A stretch of 5,648 nucleotides of DNA from an uncultured Collinsella sp. (GCA_900545995.1 URBM01000119.1:1-5648); one strand, 5' to 3'. Shown: positions 1-5,581, counted from the first letter of the stretch. A program made the numbers and translations. Notes: generated by a model from the sequence alone, not told the origin.

Positions 1-27
1 GGGCTCGGAGATGTGTATAAGAGACAG
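1..27 (+). other. Nextera read-2 (i7-side) transposase adapter, not genomic
   Basis: Bases 9-27 are the 19-base Tn5 mosaic end (AGATGTGTATAAGAGACAG), preceded by GGGCTCGG from the Illumina Nextera read-2 adapter. This is library sequence retained in the assembly. Reading 11-28 forward gives the peptide M-C-I-R-D-S, an adapter-derived N-terminus; any protein prediction starting here is an artefact. Genomic sequence begins at base 28. Confidence 0.98.
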
Positions 28-1045
28 TCCAGGAATCGTTCCCGCCCTTGTTGTGCGTGGTGTAGTCAGCGGCGTTACCGGCATCGATCTTGACGACGCT
101 CTGCTTCCAGTTGCCGCCCTCCAGGTCGTACATGTCGACTACGGCCTTGCGCACGCCGTTCTCGTCGACATAGCAACCCGCGTAGACAAAAAGCTCGTCC
201 ACACCGTCGCCATCGACATCGCCCGCCTCGGCATCAAAGACGGCATCGTGCTCTTGCAGATAACCGGCATCCAGATACTTAAAACGGCCTTCGTACATCA
301 TATTGGTGTTGACCGTCACCGGCAGGTGTGTGTCGAGAGTGCGCGTACGCCCGTTGCTAAACGAGTAGAGGACCAGCTCAACCTTTCCGGCGTATGACTT
401 GCCGTCAATCGTCGTGGAGGAACTGTCGCCGTAGGCACGGAGCTCGGCAACGCGGCTCTTTTTGCCCGTGCTGGCGTCGCTGCAGAACTCAACACTCGTG
501 GCGTGAATGCCCGAGAAACCGTTGTTGTCGTTGGCGAGTACTGTTGAGGACTCATTGTTGCTTAGGTACGACCAGGTGCCGCCACCGTAGTCGCTATGCT
601 TGTAGAGATCGCTGTTCGTATCGAAGTTGTTGACGTTTTGCCAGAACTTTGCGGCGCCCCACACACTTCCATAGCCATCGGTGAGTTTGCTGCTGCCGCC
701 AATGTCACCGCGCTCGACGTTCTCGAGCTTGTCGCGCAGAGTGTAGCGATTGCCATGGCTACCGTTAGCTGCCATATAGACCTCGCTGCGCGTGGCAAAC
801 GTCGTGGGGGTATCAGTGGAATAGGGGCCAACGGTATCGGCCGGAATGTCCTCGCTCGTGCCCAGACCCAGGGCTTGATAATCCTGCTCGGTCATATCGG
901 TGATCTCAGGCGTGTCGGCCGCCTGGGCGACGTTGGGAGCCGCCGTGAAACAGGCGACGCTCGTGGCGATCAGCGCAGCAAGCGCCGCCGTCCCGGCAAG
1001 CGGGATTTTCGACAACCGGCGAATGTGGGGGTGTGGAACGTGCAT
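28..1045 (-). CDS. Secreted/surface protein with DxDGDG calcium-loop-like motif, C-terminus missing
   Basis: An uninterrupted minus-strand frame runs from ATG at 1045 to the adapter junction, giving 339 codons with no stop; the C-terminus is lost. A GAGG ribosome binding site (1052-1055) sits 6 bases before the ATG. Residues 9-43 look like a signal peptide: basic RRLSK, then an Ala/Leu-rich core, then a likely signal peptidase I site at AQA-AD (41-44). C32 in SVAC is only a weak lipobox, and RRLSK only a poor twin-arginine match. The mature part is rich in Gly, Ser, Asn, Asp and aromatics (for example WSYLSNNESS near 158-167), typical of extracellular beta-rich proteins. Residues 275-287 (GDVDGDGVDELFV) carry D276, D278, D280 and D283/E284, spaced like a calcium-binding loop of FG-GAP/VCBS or dockerin-like repeats. 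Two cysteines (C188, C291) remain in the mature part. The family and substrate are not recognised; an adhesin or wall-associated protein is an inference. Confidence 0.85.
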
Positions 1046-1051
1046 GGGGGA

Positions 1052-1095
1052 CCTCGCTTTACTCGAGTGGAGTCGGCTCATTTTTGCAAATGATA
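1052..1095 (-). promoter_or_regulatory. Candidate -10 box and leader of the secreted-protein gene
   Basis: On the minus strand TATCAT (1090-1095) matches the sigma-70 -10 consensus at five of six bases and would start a transcript near 1083, leaving a leader of about 38 bases that ends in the GAGG ribosome binding site at 1052-1055. No good -35 hexamer is present about 17 bases upstream. If the promoter is real it probably depends on an activator, and the CTCATTTT copies just upstream are candidate sites. Confidence 0.35.
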
Positions 1096-1154
1096 CGTCC
1101 GACGCCCGATATCACGTGTCTCATTTTCGCCAACGGCGTGTCTCATTTTTGAGA
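1077..1154. repeat. Three CTCATTTT direct repeats at 22/43-base spacing
   Basis: CTCATTTT occurs at 1077-1084, 1120-1127 and 1142-1149. The last two are part of a longer identical 13-mer, CGTGTCTCATTTT (1115-1127 and 1137-1149), exactly 22 bases apart; the first lies 43 bases before the second. Spacings near multiples of one helical turn put all copies on roughly the same DNA face. The third copy extends into a small palindrome, TCTCA-TTTT-TGAGA (1141-1154). The copies bracket the candidate promoter of the minus-strand secreted-protein gene, which fits regulator binding sites. They could instead be the degenerate start of the repeat field that continues to 1354. Confidence 0.6.
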
Positions 1155-1168
1155 ATCCGAGATGCCGC

Positions 1169-1354
1169 GGAAATCTTATCCCAGCTCAAAGGCCATTTCT
1201 GGGATGTATTTTCCATCGAGTGCCTCATCGGGAAACTGCATCCCATTTCAAGCGTGGGACTGCGGACGCATTTTCCGAAAGCCTGCCCATCCGGAAAGCC
1301 CGTCCCACTTTGGACGCATCCGGGCACGGAACCATCGACCTATCAGGCCTTCCA
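1169..1354. repeat. 62-base-period degenerate palindromic repeat, three units
   Basis: GGAAA followed after exactly five bases by TCCCA occurs at 1169, 1231 and 1293, a strict 62-base period. Units 1 and 2 also share TTTTCC at offset 40 and CATC at offset 57, and are identical at about half of their positions. Each is internally palindromic. In unit 1, GGAAA (1169-1173) and ATCCCAG (1178-1184) are mirrored by CTGGGAT (1199-1205) and TTTCC (1210-1214), giving 12 paired positions. In unit 2, GCA-TCCCA (1238-1245) pairs with TGGGA-C-TGC (1255-1263) with one bulged base, and GGAAA (1231-1235) mirrors TTTCC (1272-1276). GGACG (1264-1268) with CGTCC (1301-1305), and TTTCCG (1272-1277) with CGGAAA (1292-1297), pair across the unit 2/3 boundary. 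Unit 3 keeps only GGAAA and TCCCA. No convincing gene overlaps it. It resembles extragenic palindromic repeats; family and function are unknown. Confidence 0.65.
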
Positions 1355-1370
1355 TCAATAAAGAGGCGCC

Positions 1371-1491
1371 CTCCCGGACGACGGGGCACGAAGTTCATCG
1401 CGAGTTCCGCACGCAAAGAAGGCCACGTAATGTGGCCTTCGTCTTGCGCAGGACTGTAGAGCGTGGAACTTCGTACCCCGACGCCCGGGAG
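1371..1491. repeat. 121-base inverted repeat with 26-base arms
   Basis: The arm at 1371-1396 is the reverse complement of 1466-1491 at 23 of 26 positions; the mismatched pairs are 1378/1484, 1381/1481 and 1387/1475. Further pairing continues inward: CGC (1399-1401) with GCG (1461-1463), CGCAA (1412-1416) with TTGCG (1444-1448), and a perfect 9-base stem at the centre. The whole segment can fold as one long imperfect hairpin. In minus-strand RNA, the pairs 1378/1484 and 1387/1475 become G-U wobbles, so 25 of 26 arm positions can pair; on the plus strand they are A-C and C-A mismatches. Downstream of the minus-strand flavodoxin gene, it could be a structured 3' end, a small RNA or a miniature inverted-repeat element. 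No target-site duplication is visible at its edges. Confidence 0.7.
1412..1448 (-). terminator. Hairpin terminator candidate after the flavodoxin gene
   Basis: GAAGGCCAC (1418-1426) and GTGGCCTTC (1432-1440) form a perfect 9-base stem around the five-base loop GTAAT, extended after a small internal loop by CGCAA/TTGCG. Read on the minus strand, the stem is followed by TTTGCG, a short T tract; on the plus strand there is only GTCTTG. It therefore suits termination of the minus-strand flavodoxin gene, whose stop codon lies about 90 bases upstream. The T tract is weak, and the hairpin is also the core of the longer inverted repeat. Confidence 0.5.
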
Positions 1492-1537
1492 AACGTTACA
1501 TTTAGAAAGATGAACCGACCGCCGTCAGCGATAGGAG

Positions 1538-2089
1538 CTACTCCCCCAGCACGGCCTTCTTGGCGGCCATCGCCATGTTGTCCAGATCCTCCTTGGTGGG
1601 ATGATCCTTTGCGGCGACCCAGTTGTCGAGCAGCATCTTAAAGCGGGCATTGTCGGGATCTTGCTCGAGCATGGCCTCGTAGCGCTGCTTAACCGCGGGA
1701 CCCATCTTGCCCTGGCACATCGCCCAGCCCGCAAGCTCGGCATCCCCAGCCAAATTGGAAGTCACGCGATCAATAATCTGCTGGTAATAGCTCTGGTCGG
1801 CCCCAAAACCGCAGGTGCCAAACAGGAAGACGCGCTTGCCGTGCAAGGCGGAGAGCAACGCCGCGACCGAAGGCGTGCACGCGCCCTTGTCGCACCAAAA
1901 ACCGACGAGCACCGTGTCGGCCGCGCAGGCGCCCTGCGCCTCGAGCGCAACCTGATCTGCGTCCGCATCGTCGCTCAACGCCGCGGCATGGACAAACTCA
2001 ACGCCCGCAGCCTGCAGAGCGCGCTTGATCGCGCCCGAAACCATCCTGGTATTACCGCTCTTGCTGTTAACCACCAAAGAGCACGTCAT
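1538..2089 (-). CDS. Flavodoxin-domain protein, BilS-like
   Basis: A complete 183-residue protein with a flavodoxin fold. After the first beta strand (SLVVN), residues 9-14 read S-K-S-G-N-T, the FMN phosphate-binding loop of flavodoxins. VLVGFWCDKG (60-69) and RVFLFGTCGFG (86-96) match the later strands and flavin-contacting loops of the short-chain flavodoxin group (Pfam Flavodoxin_3 type) to which BilS, the partner of the bilirubin reductase BilR, belongs. The C-terminal helix containing HPTKEDLDNM also resembles that group. By family it is a cytoplasmic FMN electron carrier. No bilR neighbour is visible, so a role in bilirubin reduction is only a possibility. Unusual are four cysteines within about 40 residues (C55, C66, C71, C93). 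Start choice: ATG at 2089 has GAGG 10 bases upstream; GTG at 2095 in the same frame would add two residues with only 4 bases of spacing. Transcribed alone, divergently from the ATPase. Confidence 0.85.
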   Translation of the reverse strand: MTCSLVVNSKSGNTRMVSGAIKRALQAAGVEFVHAAALSDDADADQVALEAQGACAADTVLVGFWCDKGACTPSVAALLSALHGKRVFLFGTCGFGADQSYYQQIIDRVTSNLAGDAELAGWAMCQGKMGPAVKQRYEAMLEQDPDNARFKMLLDNWVAAKDHPTKEDLDNMAMAAKKAVLGE

Positions 2090-2125
2090 AGTCACGTTGC
2101 CTCGTTTCCCCCAAAACTAAAGCCA

Positions 2126-2142
2126 CTAATGCAATTTATTAG
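2126..2142. repeat. CTAAT/ATTAG inverted repeat near the flavodoxin gene transcription start
   Basis: CTAAT (2126-2130) and ATTAG (2138-2142) are inverted copies seven bases apart. They lie where the flavodoxin-gene transcript is predicted to begin (about 2142), so they could be an operator half-site pair or a small leader hairpin. A five-base arm in AT-rich DNA can arise by chance. Confidence 0.3.
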
Positions 2143-2148
2143 ATGAAT

Positions 2149-2176
2149 ATCTTAGTACTAACGTGACAGATGTAAA
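2149..2176 (-). promoter_or_regulatory. Sigma-70-type promoter for the flavodoxin gene, with palindrome
   Basis: Reading the minus strand, TTTACA (2171-2176) and TAAGAT (2149-2154) are separated by 16 bases, each close to consensus. The transcript would start near 2142, giving a leader of about 50 bases. The perfect 10-base palindrome TTAGTACTAA (2152-2161) overlaps the upstream half of the -10 box and the spacer, a classical repressor position. The -35 also lies within a small inverted repeat, GACAGA (2165-2170) / TCTGTC (2183-2188). Regulation by a dimeric repressor is an inference. Confidence 0.5.
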
Positions 2177-2252
2177 CCACCTTCTGTCGATTGGCGACGC
2201 AGACGACATCTTTGGACAGATTTCGAACAGTATGTACTTCGGATTGAAACCG

Positions 2253-2367
2253 CCGCAGAACGTTTCACGAATGGCCGAAAAAATGTTTCACAAAACGCCG
2301 TCAAATTGATTCACGAAATACCGTCAAATTGTGTCATGGTTTTTCGTCAAAATGTTTTACGCGCTGG
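2253..2367. repeat. Five tandem ~23-base repeats upstream of the ATPase gene
   Basis: Five degenerate units follow head to tail: 2253-2274, 2275-2297, 2298-2320, 2321-2344 and 2345-2367 (22, 23, 23, 24 and about 23 bases). The consensus is near CCGTCAAAWTGTTTCACG followed by a variable AT-rich tail. Units 3 and 4 share an identical 11-base CCGTCAAATTG; units 1-3 share TTCAC; unit 5 reads CGTCAAAATGTTTTACG. There are no non-repeat spacers, so it is not a CRISPR array. Unit 5 overlaps the proposed -35 of the ATPase gene, and the series extends upstream with a period near two helical turns. This is the arrangement expected of cooperative operator sites for a regulator, possibly the gene's own product. 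Confidence in the repeat is high; the operator role is inference. Confidence 0.75.
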
Positions 2368-2381
2368 TAAGATGCTATAAA
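2353..2381 (+). promoter_or_regulatory. Promoter for the AAA/DUF4143 ATPase gene
   Basis: TATAAA (2376-2381) is a good -10 box and TGTTTT (2353-2358) a weak -35 exactly 17 bases upstream. The transcript would start near 2388, about 26 bases before the chosen ATG. The -35 lies inside the fifth 23-base repeat unit, so occupancy of the repeats would be expected to block or modulate polymerase binding. A second TAAGAT (2368-2373) lies nearby but has no correctly placed -35. Confidence 0.5.
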
Positions 2382-2403
2382 ACAAAATGTTTCTCTGAAT
2401 GGC

Positions 2404-2409
2404 GGGAAG
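2404..2409 (+). promoter_or_regulatory. Ribosome binding site that decides the ATPase start
   Basis: GGGAAG at 2404-2409 lies 4 bases before ATG 2414. The in-frame ATG at 2399 has no purine-rich tract upstream, and the ATG at 2426 has only AGG 3 bases away. The N-terminus from 2414 (MTRYMSRCIDR) also matches the usual beginning of this ATPase family. Confidence 0.5.
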
Positions 2410-2413
2410 TACG

Positions 2414-3679
2414 ATGACTAGGTATATGAGTAGATGCATCGATCGCTCAATCGAACGCGATCTTGGCATTTTTGGCGCCGTGCTCATTCAGGGACCGAAG
2501 TGGTGCGGAAAGACGACTACGGCCCAGCAATTCGCCGAATCATCGCTGTCTCTCTCCGACCCAGCCGGAGACTTTGCCGCGTTGCAGCTTGCCAAGATCG
2601 ACCCGGCTCAAGCGATAGTCGGCGCAACACCGAGACTCATCGATGAGTGGCAGGAAGAGCCGAAATTGTGGGACGCAATACGTTTTGAATGCGATCGTAG
2701 GGCTGGTGAGCCAGGGCAGTTTTTGCTTACGGGGTCAGCAACGCCAAATGATGCCGACCAACCGATGCACAGCGGCATCGGGCGCATATCACGCTTGCGC
2801 ATGGAAACAATGACTCTGGCCGAACTCGGAGTTTCCACAAGGGCGGTCTCGCTCGAATCACTGCTTAACGGATGCGCCATCAAAGCGGCACTTGGATCCA
2901 TTAACGGCATCGCCGGCATCGCCGATTTACTATGTCGTGGAGGTTGGCCTCAGGCGGTTGGCAAGACGACTGCCGATGCAATGCGAATATCCGCTGCCTA
3001 CATCGATGGCGTCTGCGAATCGGACGTTTCGAAGGTTGACGGCGTGAAGCGTGACCCGGAGAAAGTCAGGGCTCTTCTGTCTTCGCTCGCGCGCAACGAA
3101 TCCACTCTTGCCGGCGAAAAGTCTCTTGAGAAAGACCTCGGCGGTGATGTATCGAGAAGTACGCTGAGGCGCTATACGGATGCCTTGCGCAGGATACACA
3201 TCATCGACGATATCCCGGCTTGGCATCCGGCGCTCAGGTCGCCGGTAAAGCTGCGGCAAAGTGCGAAAAGGCACCTCGCCGACCCTTCGCTTGCCGTTGC
3301 GCTGCTCGGAGCAAATCCGGAGTCATTGGCATCCGACCCGAAGACACTGGGGCTGCTCTTCGAATCCCTCGTCCTGCACGACCTTAAGGTCTATGCCGCC
3401 GCAAATGACTCATCGGTGTCCCACTACCACGACGCCGACGATCTCGAGGTCGATGCCGTTATACACAGGCGCGATGGAACTTGGATTGCCGTGGAAGTAA
3501 AACTCGGAAGCCCGCAGATCCCCGAGGCGTCTGCAAACCTGCTTCGACTCGAGCGCAAGCTGGTCGAACGCGGCGAGAGGCCTCCCGCGGCCAAACTCAT
3601 CGTCATCGGGTTCGGCATGCCGGTCCACACAACGCCCGAGGGCATCATCGTTGCCCCCGTTGACACGCTCGCGCCCTAG
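2414..3679 (+). CDS. AAA_14-type ATPase with C-terminal DUF4143 (PD-(D/E)XK-like) domain
   Basis: A complete 421-residue protein; using ATG 2399 would give 426. The N-terminal half is an AAA+ P-loop domain: Walker A GPKWCGKTT (27-35), Walker B RLIDEWQ (74-80) and a sensor-1-like FLLTGSATP (103-111), the standard signature of AAA_14. After a middle helical region that may form a winged-helix-like part, the C-terminal DUF4143 half keeps residues placed like a PD-(D/E)XK nuclease core: E317 in LFESLV, D347 in LEVDAV, and E361-x-K363 in AVEVKLG. These residues look intact, so metal-dependent nuclease activity is possible but unproven. The family is widespread in gut bacteria and archaea, often in several copies per genome, with no settled function; DNA handling, defence or mobile-element roles have been suggested. 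It has no operon partner: the flavodoxin gene diverges upstream, and the ABC gene converges with only 27 bases between stop codons. Its repeat-studded AT-rich promoter suggests autoregulation and perhaps acquisition by transfer. Confidence 0.9.
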   Translation: MTRYMSRCIDRSIERDLGIFGAVLIQGPKWCGKTTTAQQFAESSLSLSDPAGDFAALQLAKIDPAQAIVGATPRLIDEWQEEPKLWDAIRFECDRRAGEPGQFLLTGSATPNDADQPMHSGIGRISRLRMETMTLAELGVSTRAVSLESLLNGCAIKAALGSINGIAGIADLLCRGGWPQAVGKTTADAMRISAAYIDGVCESDVSKVDGVKRDPEKVRALLSSLARNESTLAGEKSLEKDLGGDVSRSTLRRYTDALRRIHIIDDIPAWHPALRSPVKLRQSAKRHLADPSLAVALLGANPESLASDPKTLGLLFESLVLHDLKVYAAANDSSVSHYHDADDLEVDAVIHRRDGTWIAVEVKLGSPQIPEASANLLRLERKLVERGERPPAAKLIVIGFGMPVHTTPEGIIVAPVDTLAP

Positions 3680-3706
3680 CGCTGCGTTACATGTCCCGCG
3701 TCTTGC

Positions 3707-5566
3707 TCACTGGGCGAATTGGCTGCGGTAGAGTTCGGCGTAGAAGCCGCCTGCCACTAGCAGCTCGTCGTGCGTGCCGCGCTCGATAATCTCGCCGTCG
3801 CGCATGACCAGGATGCAATCGGCGTTACGGATCGTCGACAGGCGATGCGCGACGACAAAGCTCGTGCGGTCGGCCATGAGTTCGTCGAACGCCGCTTGTA
3901 CCTGCAGCTCGGTGCGGGTATCGATGCTCGAGGTGGCCTCGTCCAGCAGCAGAATAGCCGGGTCGGTGAGCATGACGCGCGCGATGCACAGCAGCTGCTT
4001 TTGACCCTGGCTAAACGTGCCGCCGTCCTCACCGATCACCGTGTCGTAGCCGTCGGGAAGCTGCACGATAAACTTGTGCGCATGCGCGCGCTTGGCGGCC
4101 TCGATGATCTGCTCGCGCGTGGCGTCGGGGCAACCGTAGGCGATATTCTGGGCCACCGTGCCCTCAAACAGCCAGGTGTCCTGCAGCACCATTCCAAAGG
4201 CGCGGCGCAGGCTCTCACGCGTGTAGTCGCGCGAGGAATGCCCGTCGACCACGATGCGCCCGGCATCGATATCGTAAAAGCGCAGCAGCAGGTTGATAAG
4301 CGTCGTCTTGCCGCAGCCCGTGGGGCCGACGAGGGCAAAGCGCATGCCGGGCTTGGCGTCGATGCAGATGTCCCGCAGCAGTTTGCGGTCGGGCACGTAG
4401 CTAAAGTCCACATGCTCAAAGACGACCTCGCCCTTCGGGGCAGTGAGCTCAACGGCATCTGCGGCGTCGGGCTCCTGCTCGCGCGCATCGAGCAGCGCAA
4501 ACATGCGGCGCGCCGAGGCGTACGCGGTCTGGATCTGCGTGATGACGTTGGTGACTTCGTTGAACGGCTTGGTGTACTGGTTGGCGTAGGACAGGAAGAT
4601 CTGCACGCCGCCCACCGTGAGTGACGCGGGCACCCCCGTGATCACGCCCACGCAGCCGATCACGGCTACCACGGCATAGATGATGTTGTTGATAAAGCGC
4701 GTGCCGGGATTGGAGAGCGAACCCATAAACTGCGCGCGCTCGCCCGCCGTGTAGAGCTCGGCGTTGAAGGCATCGAAGCGCTGCTGAGCGCGCGAGCCGT
4801 AGGCAAACGCGTCCACGAGTTTTTGCTCGCCCACATACTCCTCGATATGGCCGCCAAGCTGGCCCTGAATGCGCTGCTGAGCCGTAAAGCTCTTGTTGGA
4901 GAGTTTGGCGATGGCGCCGGCCGCAAAGATGGAGAGCGGCGTGACGAGCACCACCACGAGCGTCATGGTCAGGTTGATGGAGAGCATAAACGCGAGCGTG
5001 CCCACGATAGTGATGACGCCGGTAAAGAGCTGGGTGAAGCCCTGCAGCAGGCCGTCGCCCACCTGGTCGACGTCGTTGACCACGCGGCTCATAAGGTCGC
5101 CGTGGGCATGGCTGTCGATAAAGCTGAGCGGCATGCGACTGAGCTTATCGCTCGCCTCCACGCGCATGTCGCGCACCGTTTCGTAGGACAGGCGGTTGAC
5201 GCAGTAGCCCTGCAGCCACTGGAAGGCCGCGGCACCTACCACGACGAGCGCAAGTTTGGTAACGAGCGGCAGCAGCGCGTCGAAGTCCACCTGACCGGCA
5301 GCGACGATAAGGTCGATGCCCTCGCCGATGAGAATCGGCGTGTAGAGCTGCAGAATCACGGAGATGGCGGCACTCACAAACGACGCAACAAACGAAATGC
5401 GATGCGGACGAACGTAGCCCATCAGACGGCGAGTCACCGCACCCACGGGATAGCGCTCGGGGTCGCCGGGCTGGCGCGGACCGTCGCCCAGGTCGTTGAG
5501 GCTATCGTTACCGGACACGTTGGCCGTCATCGTGGCGACCGAACCGGAGGAAGTGTACGGATTCAT
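3707..5566 (-). CDS. ABC exporter half-transporter (membrane domain plus ATPase), MdlB/LmrD-like
   Basis: A complete 619-residue type IV ABC exporter subunit. A polar N-terminal extension of about 50 residues precedes six transmembrane helices, roughly at 57-80, 104-122, 178-197, 200-220, 292-312 and 318-338. The nucleotide-binding domain follows: Walker A GPTGCGKTT (414-422), Q-loop Q462, signature FSQGQ (518-522) in place of LSGGQ, Walker B ILLLDE (538-543) with catalytic E543, D-loop SSID (546-549) and switch H574. FSQGQ together with an intact catalytic Glu and His is common in one partner of heterodimeric exporters (LmrCD, BmrCD and MdlAB types), whose other partner often has a degenerate Walker B/H-loop. 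Substrate cannot be read from sequence; drugs, lipids or peptides are all possible. The gene starts at ATG 5566, 8 bases after a near-perfect AAGGAGG. The sequence just before it fits the end of an upstream minus-strand gene, perhaps the partner, lost at the fragment edge. It converges on the ATPase gene; no terminator is visible in the 27-base gap. Confidence 0.95.
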   Translation of the reverse strand: MNPYTSSGSVATMTANVSGNDSLNDLGDGPRQPGDPERYPVGAVTRRLMGYVRPHRISFVASFVSAAISVILQLYTPILIGEGIDLIVAAGQVDFDALLPLVTKLALVVVGAAAFQWLQGYCVNRLSYETVRDMRVEASDKLSRMPLSFIDSHAHGDLMSRVVNDVDQVGDGLLQGFTQLFTGVITIVGTLAFMLSINLTMTLVVVLVTPLSIFAAGAIAKLSNKSFTAQQRIQGQLGGHIEEYVGEQKLVDAFAYGSRAQQRFDAFNAELYTAGERAQFMGSLSNPGTRFINNIIYAVVAVIGCVGVITGVPASLTVGGVQIFLSYANQYTKPFNEVTNVITQIQTAYASARRMFALLDAREQEPDAADAVELTAPKGEVVFEHVDFSYVPDRKLLRDICIDAKPGMRFALVGPTGCGKTTLINLLLRFYDIDAGRIVVDGHSSRDYTRESLRRAFGMVLQDTWLFEGTVAQNIAYGCPDATREQIIEAAKRAHAHKFIVQLPDGYDTVIGEDGGTFSQGQKQLLCIARVMLTDPAILLLDEATSSIDTRTELQVQAAFDELMADRTSFVVAHRLSTIRNADCILVMRDGEIIERGTHDELLVAGGFYAELYRSQFAQ

Positions 5567-5574
5567 TTAGCATC

Positions 5575-5581
5575 CCTCCTT
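5575..5581 (-). promoter_or_regulatory. Strong ribosome binding site of the ABC transporter gene
   Basis: AAGGAGG on the minus strand, 8 bases before ATG 5566, supports this start over the internal ATG at residue 13. Immediately before the ATG is TAA (5567-5569), and a TGA overlaps it as ATGA (5563-5566). Either could be the stop of an upstream co-transcribed gene; with only 35 genomic bases beyond the start, the frame cannot be decided. Confidence 0.8.

Noticed and set aside
9..27. Tn5 mosaic end, with its partner at 5602-5620, as a real transposon
   Set aside because: The flanking bases are Illumina adapter and index sequence, and the mosaic ends are at the extreme edges of the fragment; this is tagmentation, not a mobile element.
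11..397. Plus-strand open frame beginning with M-C-I-R-D-S
   Set aside because: Its start codon and first residues are inside the Nextera adapter, and the rest is antisense to the secreted-protein gene.
965..1022. Twin-arginine signal or lipoprotein lipobox in the secreted protein
   Set aside because: RRLSK lacks the usual F-L after the arginines, and SVAC lacks Leu at -3; an ordinary Sec signal with AQA-AD cleavage fits better.
1121..1327. Minus-strand 68-codon frame through the 62-base palindromes
   Set aside because: The reading frame simply translates the repeat series; it has no ribosome binding site and no recognisable domain. Similar frames on the plus strand (1162-1641) and the minus strand (1225-1416) are equally unsupported.
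900..1361. Plus-strand frames opposite and beyond the secreted-protein gene
   Set aside because: They run antisense to a signal-peptide-encoding frame and continue into repeats; low-complexity composition and no start signals.
2253..2367. CRISPR array
   Set aside because: The units are contiguous and degenerate with no unique spacers between them, and there are no cas genes.
3680..3706. Bidirectional terminator between the convergent ATPase and ABC genes
   Set aside because: No stem with a T tract can be drawn in these 27 bases; termination may lie inside either gene's end or be factor-dependent.
3770..4624. Plus-strand 284-codon frame
   Set aside because: It is antisense to the nucleotide-binding domain of the ABC exporter; long antisense frames are expected in GC-rich genes.
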